A stretch of 11,394 bases of DNA from Ferruginibacter sp. GTDB taxonomy: Bacteria > Bacteroidota > Bacteroidia > Chitinophagales > Chitinophagaceae. The stretch spans positions 1 to 11,394 of the forward strand of contig JANYFI010000055.1 of NCBI GenBank assembly GCA_025362765.1, written 5' to 3'. A program made the position numbers and the translations under genes. Shown here one piece after another: positions 1 through 7,153 of this stretch (positions are counted from its first letter, which is position 1; the number at the start of each line of letters is the position of its first letter). Below the pieces are notes generated by a model. The model was given only the letters and a program-made list of their open reading frames with translations. It ran no database searches and had not been told where the DNA came from.

Positions 1-507
1 GGAGATGCAGGTTATTTCGGAAAAGTGCCAGGTGCACATCATGACGGCGGTGCCAGGGACGTCAACGGTAGACCTATTCTTGGAGGAGATGGAGTACAGG
101 TTGTAGGCGGGGCTGGCAATATTGAATATGATCCTAACACCGGTGTAATAAAAAACTATAGCGCACTTAAATTCAGCCCAAATGATTCAACACAAAACTG
201 GATTCAGGACTATGTAAGCAGTTTCTATAACGATCCCCAACACACAATGGTAAATAAAACCTATGCCAAATTGCGGGAACTGGTTATCAGTTACTCCTTG
301 CCTAAAAAGTTTCTTGGAAAGGCGGTAAGTAAAGTAGATATTTCTTTTGTTGGCAGAAACCTGTTGTACTTTTTCCCACAGGCATTTAAAGACATGGATG
401 TTGATCAGTACCCCGGCCGCAACCAGTTCAACAGTATCAGCAGAGAATACGATTTACAAACACCTACAACCAGGAGTTACGGGTTTAACATTAATGTGGT
501 TTTCTAA
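1..507 (+). CDS. SusC/RagA-family TonB-dependent outer-membrane transporter, C-terminal fragment
   Basis: This is the last 168 codons of a gene whose start lies left of the window. The frame is open from base 1, so the GTG at 25 is an internal valine and not a start. The visible part is the end of the beta-barrel. It has the family's usual closing pattern: a 'KLRELVISYSLPKKFL' strand, a 'VGRNLLYF' strand, and a final aromatic-ended strand 'SYGFNINVVF'. SusC proteins import substrates too large for porins across the outer membrane, powered by TonB, and form a complex with a SusD lipoprotein lid. The next gene, 27 bp downstream, is such a SusD partner, so the two are almost certainly co-transcribed. 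The plug domain and any N-terminal carboxypeptidase-like or signalling domain are outside the window. The substrate cannot be read from this fragment. Confidence 0.93.
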   Translation, partial: GDAGYFGKVPGAHHDGGARDVNGRPILGGDGVQVVGGAGNIEYDPNTGVIKNYSALKFSPNDSTQNWIQDYVSSFYNDPQHTMVNKTYAKLRELVISYSLPKKFLGKAVSKVDISFVGRNLLYFFPQAFKDMDVDQYPGRNQFNSISREYDLQTPTTRSYGFNINVVF

Positions 508-534
508 ATATAAACATCATCAAAAACTATTTGT

Positions 535-2145
535 ATGAAATCAGTGAAATATAAAATAATTTTTGCACTTACCGGGCTCGTAATTCTTGTAGGTTGTAGC
601 AAAAAATTCGAAGACTTTTCGAAAAACAAAAATCTTCCACTAGCTGTGCCACCTGGCCTTATATTGAAGGCTGTACTGAAAGATATTGTAGTATATCCGG
701 GTGGATATGAAGATAAAGCAGGCCAGTATATTGCTTCAAATTATACGTATTATGGAGATAATAAATATTGGACCGGAAGTGCGAGTCTTAATTATGGAAC
801 ATTAAATAACATTGTATCCATGGAAGCGCTGGCAAAAAAAGCTTCATCTGGCTCAGATGATAACCCTTATCACGCATTAGGTTTGTTTTTACGTGCATTT
901 CTATTTGTAAATATGAGTGAAAAAGTGGGGGACCTTCCTATGACGGAAGCATTGCAAGGCATTGCTAATAGTACTCCGAAATATGATACACAAAAGGAAA
1001 TATTCATGCAATCATTAAAGTGGCTTGATACAGCTAATACTTTAATGGCAGGTTTTATTCAAAATAAATATCTACAGTCACAAGGGCCTACTTATTTTTC
1101 TGGAGATTTTTACTATTTCGAAAGACTATCTCTTCCTACCACTGGGGGAAATGGTACAGATGCCTTGATACAATGGCAAAAAACCATTAATAGTTATAAA
1201 TTAAGAGTACTCATTGAATTAAGCAAAAAAACCGGCGAAGCAGATCTGAATATAAAAGGTCAGTTTAATGATATCGTTAGCAATCCAACGAAGTATCCCA
1301 TCTTTGGAAGTAACAGCGACAACCTTCAATATGTGTACAACGATAAGTTTAATTACTATCCTGACAATGCAACCAACTATGGTAATAATGCAAGCCGTTT
1401 AAATCTTGGATCTACGTTTTTAAATACCCTTAGTTCTTTAAATGATTTGAGAGCGATGATTTTAGCAGAACCAGCCCGGGGCTTGGGCTTTGGCGATACC
1501 GACTTTAGGTCTTATGCTGGAGCTCCGCTTGGATCAGGTTTAAGTACGCTGGCAACAGAATCTGGTGCTGGCAAGCTGTCCTTATACAATTACAATCACT
1601 ACTATTCCGGCCTTACAGGGGAGCCTACTTTGATAGTAAGCTATGCGGAAGTTTGTTTTAGTATAGCAGAAGCAATTAACAGAGGATGGACAACAGGAAG
1701 CGCCGAAACCTGGTATACCAACGGTGTAAAAGCAATGTTTGATTTTTATGGCATCAAGGATGGCGATAACACAGTAACATTGCGCAAGGCGGACGGAACA
1801 GGGAATCTTGTTTATACAGTTCCATTTAGTTTTACTACCTACTTTAATCAGCCACTTGTAAAGTACAAAGGTGATAATGCAGATGGATTGGATCAGATAA
1901 TAACCCAAAAATACCTGGCCTACTTCCGTAATTCTGGTTTACAGGGCTATTACCTATGGAGAAGAACAGGATTGCCAACATTTGACATAGGTGCTGGAAC
2001 TGGAAACGGAAATAAAATTCCAAGAAGATTTCAATATCCAAATAATGAAATTTCTGTAAACGGAACTAACCTGAGTGCTGCAGTGCAAAGCCAGTTTGGC
2101 GGAGCCGGAGATGATATTAACGAAGATATTTGGCTGGTTAAGTAA
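535..2145 (+). CDS. SusD/RagB-family outer-membrane lipoprotein (SusD-like_2 type)
   Basis: A complete 536-residue protein. It opens with a lipoprotein signal peptide: basic MKSVKYK, a hydrophobic stretch at about residues 8-19, and the lipobox LVGC with Cys21 as the lipidated residue. The mature N-terminus (SKKFEDF, then a short Lys/Asn/Pro-rich linker) and the segment 'HALGLFLRAFLFVNMSEKVGDLPMTEA' at about residues 113-140 are typical of the SusD-like_2 / RagB group, whose helical TPR-like repeats hold a substrate lid over the SusC barrel. The length is normal for the family (about 500-550) and the C-terminus 'INEDIWLVK' looks intact. It follows the SusC gene by 27 bp. The start context is A/T-rich with no Shine-Dalgarno sequence, as usual in Bacteroidota. 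Family members bind glycans, peptides or other ligands. The downstream phosphonate genes suggest a phosphonate- or phosphate-bearing ligand, but this is inference. Confidence 0.94.
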   Translation: MKSVKYKIIFALTGLVILVGCSKKFEDFSKNKNLPLAVPPGLILKAVLKDIVVYPGGYEDKAGQYIASNYTYYGDNKYWTGSASLNYGTLNNIVSMEALAKKASSGSDDNPYHALGLFLRAFLFVNMSEKVGDLPMTEALQGIANSTPKYDTQKEIFMQSLKWLDTANTLMAGFIQNKYLQSQGPTYFSGDFYYFERLSLPTTGGNGTDALIQWQKTINSYKLRVLIELSKKTGEADLNIKGQFNDIVSNPTKYPIFGSNSDNLQYVYNDKFNYYPDNATNYGNNASRLNLGSTFLNTLSSLNDLRAMILAEPARGLGFGDTDFRSYAGAPLGSGLSTLATESGAGKLSLYNYNHYYSGLTGEPTLIVSYAEVCFSIAEAINRGWTTGSAETWYTNGVKAMFDFYGIKDGDNTVTLRKADGTGNLVYTVPFSFTTYFNQPLVKYKGDNADGLDQIITQKYLAYFRNSGLQGYYLWRRTGLPTFDIGAGTGNGNKIPRRFQYPNNEISVNGTNLSAAVQSQFGGAGDDINEDIWLVK

Positions 2146-2194
2146 ATTTGTTTTGTTGTAATAAAAAATATTTTTTTATTTGAGAAGGTAGAAT

Positions 2195-2234
2195 ACGATT
2201 AAGGCGAAACTCAAAGTAGTTTCGCCTTAATCGT
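2195..2234 (+). terminator. Perfect 17-bp hairpin between the SusD and phosphoesterase genes
   Basis: The arm acgattaaggcgaaact (2195-2211) and its exact reverse complement (2218-2234) enclose a 6-base loop, caaagt. GGTA at 2187-2190 can add four more pairs with TACC at 2235-2238 past a 4-base bulge. The hairpin lies 49 bp after the SusD stop and 25 bp before the next start. The following bases are only moderately T-rich (attttaaa), so it is either an imperfect intrinsic terminator or an RNA processing/stability element that sets the ratio of susCD to downstream mRNA. The A/T run just upstream (2161-2180) holds a weak -7-like TATTTTTT at 2169 with TTTG 18 bp before it. A transcript starting there would carry the hairpin in its leader. 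Confidence 0.6.
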
Positions 2235-2259
2235 TACCTAATTTTAAAAAATAACAACC

Positions 2260-5058
2260 ATGTTAACCACGGGAAAAACTTTTTTTTGTTTTGTTACCAC
2301 TTTTTTTATTGCTGCAATTACGCAGGCGCAACAAAAAAAAGCAACCGTACTTTCTGTACCTGGCAGCAGCCAGTTTTGCAAAATAGATCCTGCAGCAACT
2401 TCAGTGTTGCCCAGCGGCCGCTTCCTTACGCCGGCCGGCGAGTTTATCCGCATCACGGATAAACCATTTGGAATGGCACTTTCGCCAGATGGTAAAAAAG
2501 CCGTCACCCTGCACAATGGTGTATTTACTATTATTGATTTAGCTACTTTAAAAGACATCCGCGTTCCCGGATATGAAAATAAAATCAATTCGCCATTGGC
2601 GCACGAACCGTTAAACAGCAGCCCGTTTGGAACTGATTCGGTTTTGCAAAGCGCCATACAAAATGTGTTGCCACAGGGTTCTTTCCTGGGTGTGGCTTTT
2701 GCACCGGATTCAAAAACGGTGTATTTAAGTGGTGGTGACAATGGCGCCGTGATTGTGTATGATATTGAAAAATTACAACGGCTTGATTCCATTTCATTAA
2801 ACGGAACTATCGATGGCGCACAGTTTGGCGAGAGCTTTACCTCCGATCTTTTATTAAATGAAGCCAATCATGAGTTACTGATTTTAGACAGGGGAAATTT
2901 CAGGTTGGTACGCTATGATATTGACGCTAAAAAAATTACCGCCTCTATCCCTTCAGGGCGTCAGCCATTCGGATTGGCATTGAGCGCCGACAAAAAAATG
3001 GCTTTTGTAGCCAATGTGGGCGCCTATGCGTATCCGCTGGTGGAAGGAATGACAAAAGATAATTACAATTCGATGATGATTTCTCATCACCCATATGGAG
3101 ACAATACAAAAGAGTCAATCAATGGTACGGAAACAGAAGGTAAAAAAATTCCGGGGGTTGGTAGTCCGCATTCTCCAGAAGCCATGAGTGTATTTGCCAT
3201 GGACCTTGCCACCAATAAAGTAGTAGATAAATTTAAAACCGGTTTCCAGGTAGGTGAAATGATTGAAGGGGCAGAAGTGGTGGGTGGAGCAAGTCCCAAC
3301 TCTGTTGCGGTAGGAAAACAGTTTGTATATGTAACCAATGCTACCAATGATAACATATCTGTTATTGATTACCGGCAACATAAAATAGTGGGCCGTATTC
3401 AAATAGCCGTTGATAAACGGATTGATCATTACCGTGGATTATTGCCCTTTGGAATTACTTTAAGCAAAGATGAGAAAACACTGTATGTTGCCTTGCTTGG
3501 TTTTAATGCAGTTGCCGTAATTGATGTGGCAACAAAAACTACCAAAGGATTGATACCTACCGGCTGGGGACCGACAAGGGTAAAACTGAGCAATGATGAA
3601 AAAGAAATTTACATTATCAGTTGCCGTGGCCTTGGGGCAGGACCCAATGGTGGCGATGGTTTCGTAACGCCGCCGCAGGGAACTTATATCGGCGATATTC
3701 AGTTGGGCAGTTTTCAAAAAGTAAACATGCCTTCTGCCACTGAACTGGCCGCTTATACCAAACAAACCATCAGCAATACTTTTGTGAGTACAGAAGTTAC
3801 TATTGATAATAATCCCCTGCCTGCATCAACCGGTGCACACCAAAGCCCGATAAAATATATTGTGTACATCACCAAAGAAAACAGAAGTTATGATGAAGTG
3901 ATGGGACAGTTAAAAAATGCCAACGGCGATAGCACGCTTGCCAGGTTTGGCGTAGATTGCGCATACACGTTACCTGATTCGCTGAGGGCAAAATATGCTC
4001 ATTTAAAAGTAACACCCAATCACCACAAAGCTGCCAAACAGTTTTCTTTTAGTGATAATTTTTATTGCGATAGCGATGCTTCTATTCACGGGCATCATTG
4101 GATGATGGGGGTAATACCCAATGAATGGGTTGAGTCCAATTCAAGTGTTGATAAAACAGCAAACTTATTTTCAAAAGCACCAGGCCGCCGCTTCCCAGGC
4201 TCAACAGGAAGTATGGACCCCGAAGATTACGGAGAGATTGGCGGCATGTGGGAAGCAATGGAAAGAAAGCATGTAAATTTTTACAATTTTGGAGAAGCCA
4301 ATGAAACGGCGCATGTACGCGAAGATTGGATGGACACTGCAACGGGTGCGGCCCATGCCGTGATGGTGCCGATGCAAAAAGCATTGTTTACAAGAACCAG
4401 TCATAATTACGCAGGCTTTAACACCAATATTCCAGACCAGTTTCGCATGAACCAGTTTGAAAGCGAGTTTACAAAAATGTGGATTAAAGGAAAGAAGCCA
4501 TTGCCTTCATTAATTACCATGCAGGTGCCTAACGACCATACCGCTGGCGCAAGACCGGAAGATGGTTATTTTTTTCCGCAATCATTTGTGGCGGACAACG
4601 ATTTAGCTGTTGGCAGAATTTTACACTTTTTATCCCGCACCAAATACTGGAAAAATATGCTGGTGATCATTACCGAAGATGATCCGCAGGGTGGGGTTGA
4701 CCATATTGATGCCCACCGTAGTATTCTAATGATGGCTGGTCCTTATGTAAAGAAAGGGTATGTAAGCCATACCCATGCTAATTTTGGAGCCATCTTAAAA
4801 ACCATTTATAATATTTTGGATGTGCCCTATGTGAATCAATATGATGTTACCGCTTCTTTATTACAGGATTTTTTTACCACCAAACCAGATTATACACCAT
4901 ATACTTTGGAGCAACATGATCCCAGGGTTTTTGATGTTGAAAAAGCGATGAAAAAATATGGCCGCTCTGTTGACTGGCGTAAGGTAATGCAAGGTCCGGA
5001 TATGGATGATGAAGATGAGATTCGTAAAAATCATTACAAACAAACCAACGGAAAATAG
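2260..5058 (+). CDS. Exported YncE-like beta-propeller / alkaline phosphatase-superfamily phosphoesterase
   Basis: A 932-residue two-domain protein of the type named 'bifunctional YncE family protein/alkaline phosphatase family protein'. It has a Sec signal peptide (hydrophobic residues 8-20, likely cleavage after A23 in ITQA-QQ), no lipobox and no sorting domain, so a periplasmic location is likely. Residues about 60-460 are beta-propeller blades with the recurring pattern 'PFG.ALS.D.K..FVAN' and 'I.VID....K..G.I', interrupted by a long insert near 265-345. Residues about 530-895 form a PF04185-like phosphoesterase: E540-N541-R542-S543 at the first metal-site motif, D604-S-D-A-S608-I-H-G-H-H613, PNDH around N758-H760, and E806-D807-D808 followed by D814-H815, D817 and H819 as likely metal ligands. 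Relatives include phospholipase C and acid phosphatase AcpA. The context suggests release of a phosphonate or phosphate group from an ester in the periplasm. The true substrate is unknown, and a calcium-dependent phosphatase or phytase-like role is possible. Confidence 0.9.
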   Translation: MLTTGKTFFCFVTTFFIAAITQAQQKKATVLSVPGSSQFCKIDPAATSVLPSGRFLTPAGEFIRITDKPFGMALSPDGKKAVTLHNGVFTIIDLATLKDIRVPGYENKINSPLAHEPLNSSPFGTDSVLQSAIQNVLPQGSFLGVAFAPDSKTVYLSGGDNGAVIVYDIEKLQRLDSISLNGTIDGAQFGESFTSDLLLNEANHELLILDRGNFRLVRYDIDAKKITASIPSGRQPFGLALSADKKMAFVANVGAYAYPLVEGMTKDNYNSMMISHHPYGDNTKESINGTETEGKKIPGVGSPHSPEAMSVFAMDLATNKVVDKFKTGFQVGEMIEGAEVVGGASPNSVAVGKQFVYVTNATNDNISVIDYRQHKIVGRIQIAVDKRIDHYRGLLPFGITLSKDEKTLYVALLGFNAVAVIDVATKTTKGLIPTGWGPTRVKLSNDEKEIYIISCRGLGAGPNGGDGFVTPPQGTYIGDIQLGSFQKVNMPSATELAAYTKQTISNTFVSTEVTIDNNPLPASTGAHQSPIKYIVYITKENRSYDEVMGQLKNANGDSTLARFGVDCAYTLPDSLRAKYAHLKVTPNHHKAAKQFSFSDNFYCDSDASIHGHHWMMGVIPNEWVESNSSVDKTANLFSKAPGRRFPGSTGSMDPEDYGEIGGMWEAMERKHVNFYNFGEANETAHVREDWMDTATGAAHAVMVPMQKALFTRTSHNYAGFNTNIPDQFRMNQFESEFTKMWIKGKKPLPSLITMQVPNDHTAGARPEDGYFFPQSFVADNDLAVGRILHFLSRTKYWKNMLVIITEDDPQGGVDHIDAHRSILMMAGPYVKKGYVSHTHANFGAILKTIYNILDVPYVNQYDVTASLLQDFFTTKPDYTPYTLEQHDPRVFDVEKAMKKYGRSVDWRKVMQGPDMDDEDEIRKNHYKQTNGK

Positions 5059-5213
5059 TTGCATTAATGATGAGTGCGAATGTCAAAATAATTCCATTTC
5101 GTTTGCTGCTTTTTTGCATCAAGGGAAAAAAATACAGGCCCCTTACCAGACAAGGCCTTCGGTTAATGTACTTTATTCTGTAATTTTTAATTTAAACCTT
5201 TAATAAATAAATA
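5059..5213 (+). other. 155-bp spacer before the HAD hydrolase gene
   Basis: No gene is visible here. A short ORF starting inside the end of the preceding gene and running through this gap looks like chance. No exact TAnnTTTG -7 element is present; the nearest is TAATTTTT at 5181-5188, without a well-placed TTTG upstream. AGGCC and GGCCT (about 5135-5157) could form a weak 5-bp stem. The last 50 bases are very A/T-rich, as expected just upstream of a Bacteroidota start codon. Confidence 0.4.
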
Positions 5214-5885
5214 ATGATAAAAATGATTGTTTTTGACATGGCGGGAACCACAGTTGATGAAGACAATGTAGTATATAAAACGCTAAGACAAGTAATCAAT
5301 GATGCGGGCTATAATTTTACTTTGGACCAAGTGCTGGAAGCCGGGGCTGGTAAAGAAAAGCTACAGGCAATCAAAGACATTATTCAATCAGATGCAAAGC
5401 CTCAGGAAAGTAATTTTGCAGAAAATCTGTACAAAGTTTTTGATAAAGCATTAGAGCATGCATACAATAACCTAAATGTAAAACCCCAGCAAGGCGCGGA
5501 AGAATTATTTACATTGTTGCGGCAAAAAAATATATTGGTAGTTTTAAATACCGGCTATAACGAAACCACGGCAAGGCGCCTGCTGAAAAAGTTGCATTGG
5601 GCGGAAGGCGAACAGATTGATGGATTAATCACTGCAACTGACGTGAAAAATAACAGGCCATTACCTGATATGATTCACCTGGCAATGAAAAAGTTTTTGA
5701 TAAGCGATGCAAAAGAAGTTGTGAAGATAGGAGATTCAATTACTGATATTGAAGAAGGTCAGAATGCAGGCTGCGGGTTGAGCATAGGGATAACAACAGG
5801 CGCCCATACCGAAAGTCAATTAAAGTCTGCAAATCCTGATTTTGTTATTAATCATTTAATGGAATTGGTGCCGTTGCTGAATTAA
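5214..5885 (+). CDS. Phosphonatase-like HAD hydrolase (PhnX-related)
   Basis: A complete 223-residue cytoplasmic HAD-superfamily protein. The first motif is D8-M-A-G-T12-T13. Most HAD phosphatases have DxDxT, whereas phosphonoacetaldehyde hydrolase (PhnX) and the PhnX-like family (TIGR03351) have DxAGT, with Ala in place of the general acid. Further family marks are T113 in LNTGY (motif II, compare TTGY in PhnX), R148 in NNRPLPD where ordinary HADs carry lysine, and G-D174-S-I-T-D178 as the Mg-binding motif. In the helical cap, K47 in GAGKEKL aligns by eye with the Schiff-base lysine of PhnX (GLLK, Lys53 in the Bacillus cereus enzyme). The protein is about 40 residues shorter than classical PhnX. 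The expected reaction is phosphonoacetaldehyde to acetaldehyde plus phosphate, using the product of the adjacent PhnW. A related substrate is possible, since the PhnX-like clade is less well characterised. The start gives MIKMIVFD; M4 is an alternative. Confidence 0.88.
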   Translation: MIKMIVFDMAGTTVDEDNVVYKTLRQVINDAGYNFTLDQVLEAGAGKEKLQAIKDIIQSDAKPQESNFAENLYKVFDKALEHAYNNLNVKPQQGAEELFTLLRQKNILVVLNTGYNETTARRLLKKLHWAEGEQIDGLITATDVKNNRPLPDMIHLAMKKFLISDAKEVVKIGDSITDIEEGQNAGCGLSIGITTGAHTESQLKSANPDFVINHLMELVPLLN

Positions 5886-5892
5886 ATAATTC

Positions 5893-5936
5893 CCCTGCTG
5901 GAATAAAATTGCTAAAAGCTGCACAGTCAGGCAGGG
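5893..5936 (+). terminator. Possible weak terminator after the HAD gene
   Basis: CCCTGC at 5893-5898 pairs with GCAGGG at 5931-5936 (one extra T-G wobble inside), leaving a loop of about 30 bases and followed by TTTC. It starts 8 bp after the stop codon. The loop is long and the T run short, so termination is uncertain. The position just before the candidate phnW promoter fits a transcript boundary. Confidence 0.3.
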
Positions 5937-5950
5937 TTTCATATCTCTGA

Positions 5951-5984
5951 TTTGTAAAGTCTTTTAATTCGAAGGCTATTTTTG
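5951..5984 (+). promoter_or_regulatory. Candidate Bacteroidota promoter for phnW
   Basis: TATTTTTG at 5977-5984 matches the Bacteroidota -7 consensus TAnnTTTG exactly. TTTG at 5951-5954 fits the -33 element, with a 22-bp spacer that is slightly longer than the usual 19-21. Transcription would start near 5990, giving a leader of about 60 nt before the phnW start at 6050. This is the best promoter match seen in the gaps of the cluster and suggests that phnW and the FAD oxidoreductase can be transcribed separately from the HAD gene. Confidence 0.5.
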
Positions 5985-6049
5985 TAATTCCACTTTTAAA
6001 AATCAGTGTTGGCATAGCTTTTTACAATTCATTTATCAATAAATTATAC

Positions 6050-7135
6050 ATGCAAAAACTATTATTTACGCCGGGCCCCCTTTCTACTTCTAAAACTGTA
6101 AAAGAAGCCATGTTGCAGGATATGGGCTCAAGGGATCATGCATTTTTATTAGCAGTAAAAGAAATAAGAGATGGATTATTAACACTGGCAGGTGTCTCAA
6201 AAGAACAAGGCTATGAATGCGTAATCGTGCAGGGTTCGGGAACATTTGGGGTAGAAAGCGTGGTGGGCAGTGTGGTTGGTGCAAGTGACACACTGGCGAT
6301 TTTAGTAAATGGCGCTTACGGGGAGCGCATAGTAAAAATGGCAAAAATTAATCGTATTAATCACCTGGTGCACCGGTTTGAGGAAGATGAAATTGTTACT
6401 CCGGAAGCTACCGAAAAATTCCTGGAAGAAAATCCCGCCATTACGCATGTGGCTTGTATCCATAGCGAAACCACTACCGGCCTCTTTAATCCAATTGAAG
6501 CCATCGGCGCGGTTTGTAAAGCACAGAACAAAGTTTTTATTGTAGATGCCATGAGCAGTTTTGGCGGCGTTGAAATGGATATGCAACAGATGCACATTGA
6601 CTTCCTGGTGTCTTCTTCCAATAAATGTATAGAAGGTGTGCCTGGTTTTTCTTTTGCGTTATGTAAAAGAACCGAACTGGAAAAAGCAAAAGGCCAGGGC
6701 AGAAGTTTAAGTCTTGATTTATACGACCAGTGGAATGGATTGGAAAGCAACGGCCAGTTTCGGTTTACGCCACCAACGCTCAGTATCATGGCTTTTCGGC
6801 AGGCAATGAAAGAACTGGAAACAGAAGGCGGCGTTTCGGCAAGGCAGGCACGTTACCAGGCAAACAAAAAACTGCTCGATGAGGGAATGGCCGCACTTGG
6901 GTTCAGGCAATATTTACAACCCGAAATACAGGGCCATATCATCACGTCTTTTTTATATCCTACTCATATCCCTTTTAATTTTGAGCATTTTTATAACCAG
7001 CTCAACGACCGCGGTTTTGTAATTTATCCAGGTAAGCTCAGCAAGGCAGATGCTTTTCGGATCGGCAATATCGGCCAGATTTTTCCGGATGATATTAAGC
7101 GGTTGGTGACTGCGGTAAAGGAAGTGTTACAATAA
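6050..7135 (+). CDS. phnW: 2-aminoethylphosphonate:pyruvate transaminase
   Basis: A 361-residue PLP-dependent fold-type I aminotransferase of class V, close to the usual length of PhnW (about 365-370). It transfers the amino group of 2-aminoethylphosphonate to pyruvate, giving phosphonoacetaldehyde and L-alanine in the cytoplasm. The N-terminus 'LLFTPGPLSTSKTVKEAML' and 'DMGSRDHAF' are hallmark PhnW segments. D166 in IVDAMSSFGG would hold the PLP ring nitrogen, and K192 in SSSNKCIEGVPG is the Schiff-base lysine; both sit two residues before their counterparts in the Salmonella enzyme (Asp168, Lys194). 'QGSGTFGVE' supplies the cofactor phosphate cradle. The gene lies between the phosphonatase-like HAD gene and an FAD oxidoreductase gene, so its product would go straight to C-P bond cleavage. 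A close relative, AepZ, runs the same reaction in the biosynthetic direction, but no phosphonate-synthesis genes (PEP mutase, decarboxylase) are visible, which favours catabolism. Confidence 0.94.
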   Translation: MQKLLFTPGPLSTSKTVKEAMLQDMGSRDHAFLLAVKEIRDGLLTLAGVSKEQGYECVIVQGSGTFGVESVVGSVVGASDTLAILVNGAYGERIVKMAKINRINHLVHRFEEDEIVTPEATEKFLEENPAITHVACIHSETTTGLFNPIEAIGAVCKAQNKVFIVDAMSSFGGVEMDMQQMHIDFLVSSSNKCIEGVPGFSFALCKRTELEKAKGQGRSLSLDLYDQWNGLESNGQFRFTPPTLSIMAFRQAMKELETEGGVSARQARYQANKKLLDEGMAALGFRQYLQPEIQGHIITSFLYPTHIPFNFEHFYNQLNDRGFVIYPGKLSKADAFRIGNIGQIFPDDIKRLVTAVKEVLQ

Positions 7136-7153
7136 TTTTATGCTGAAATTACC

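Noticed and set aside
25..507. GTG at 25 as the start of a small independent gene
   Set aside because: The frame is open to base 1 and encodes SusC barrel sequence upstream of the GTG, so it is the interior of a truncated gene.
2244..2867. A 207-codon minus-strand ORF opposite the start of the phosphoesterase gene
   Set aside because: It overlaps the well-supported signal peptide and propeller coding sequence on the + strand and its translation resembles no family; it is a shadow ORF.
5006..5203. A 65-codon + strand ORF across the end of the phosphoesterase gene and the following spacer
   Set aside because: Its start is within the preceding gene, the composition is random-looking and no motif or start context supports it.
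6361..6789. A 142-codon minus-strand ORF inside phnW
   Set aside because: It lies wholly opposite conserved PhnW motifs, including the catalytic lysine region, and has no recognisable product.
6050..7135. Assignment of the aminotransferase to phosphonate biosynthesis (AepZ-like) and not catabolism
   Set aside because: No PEP mutase or phosphonopyruvate decarboxylase gene is visible, while a phosphonatase-like gene is adjacent. The choice is made on context, not on residues.
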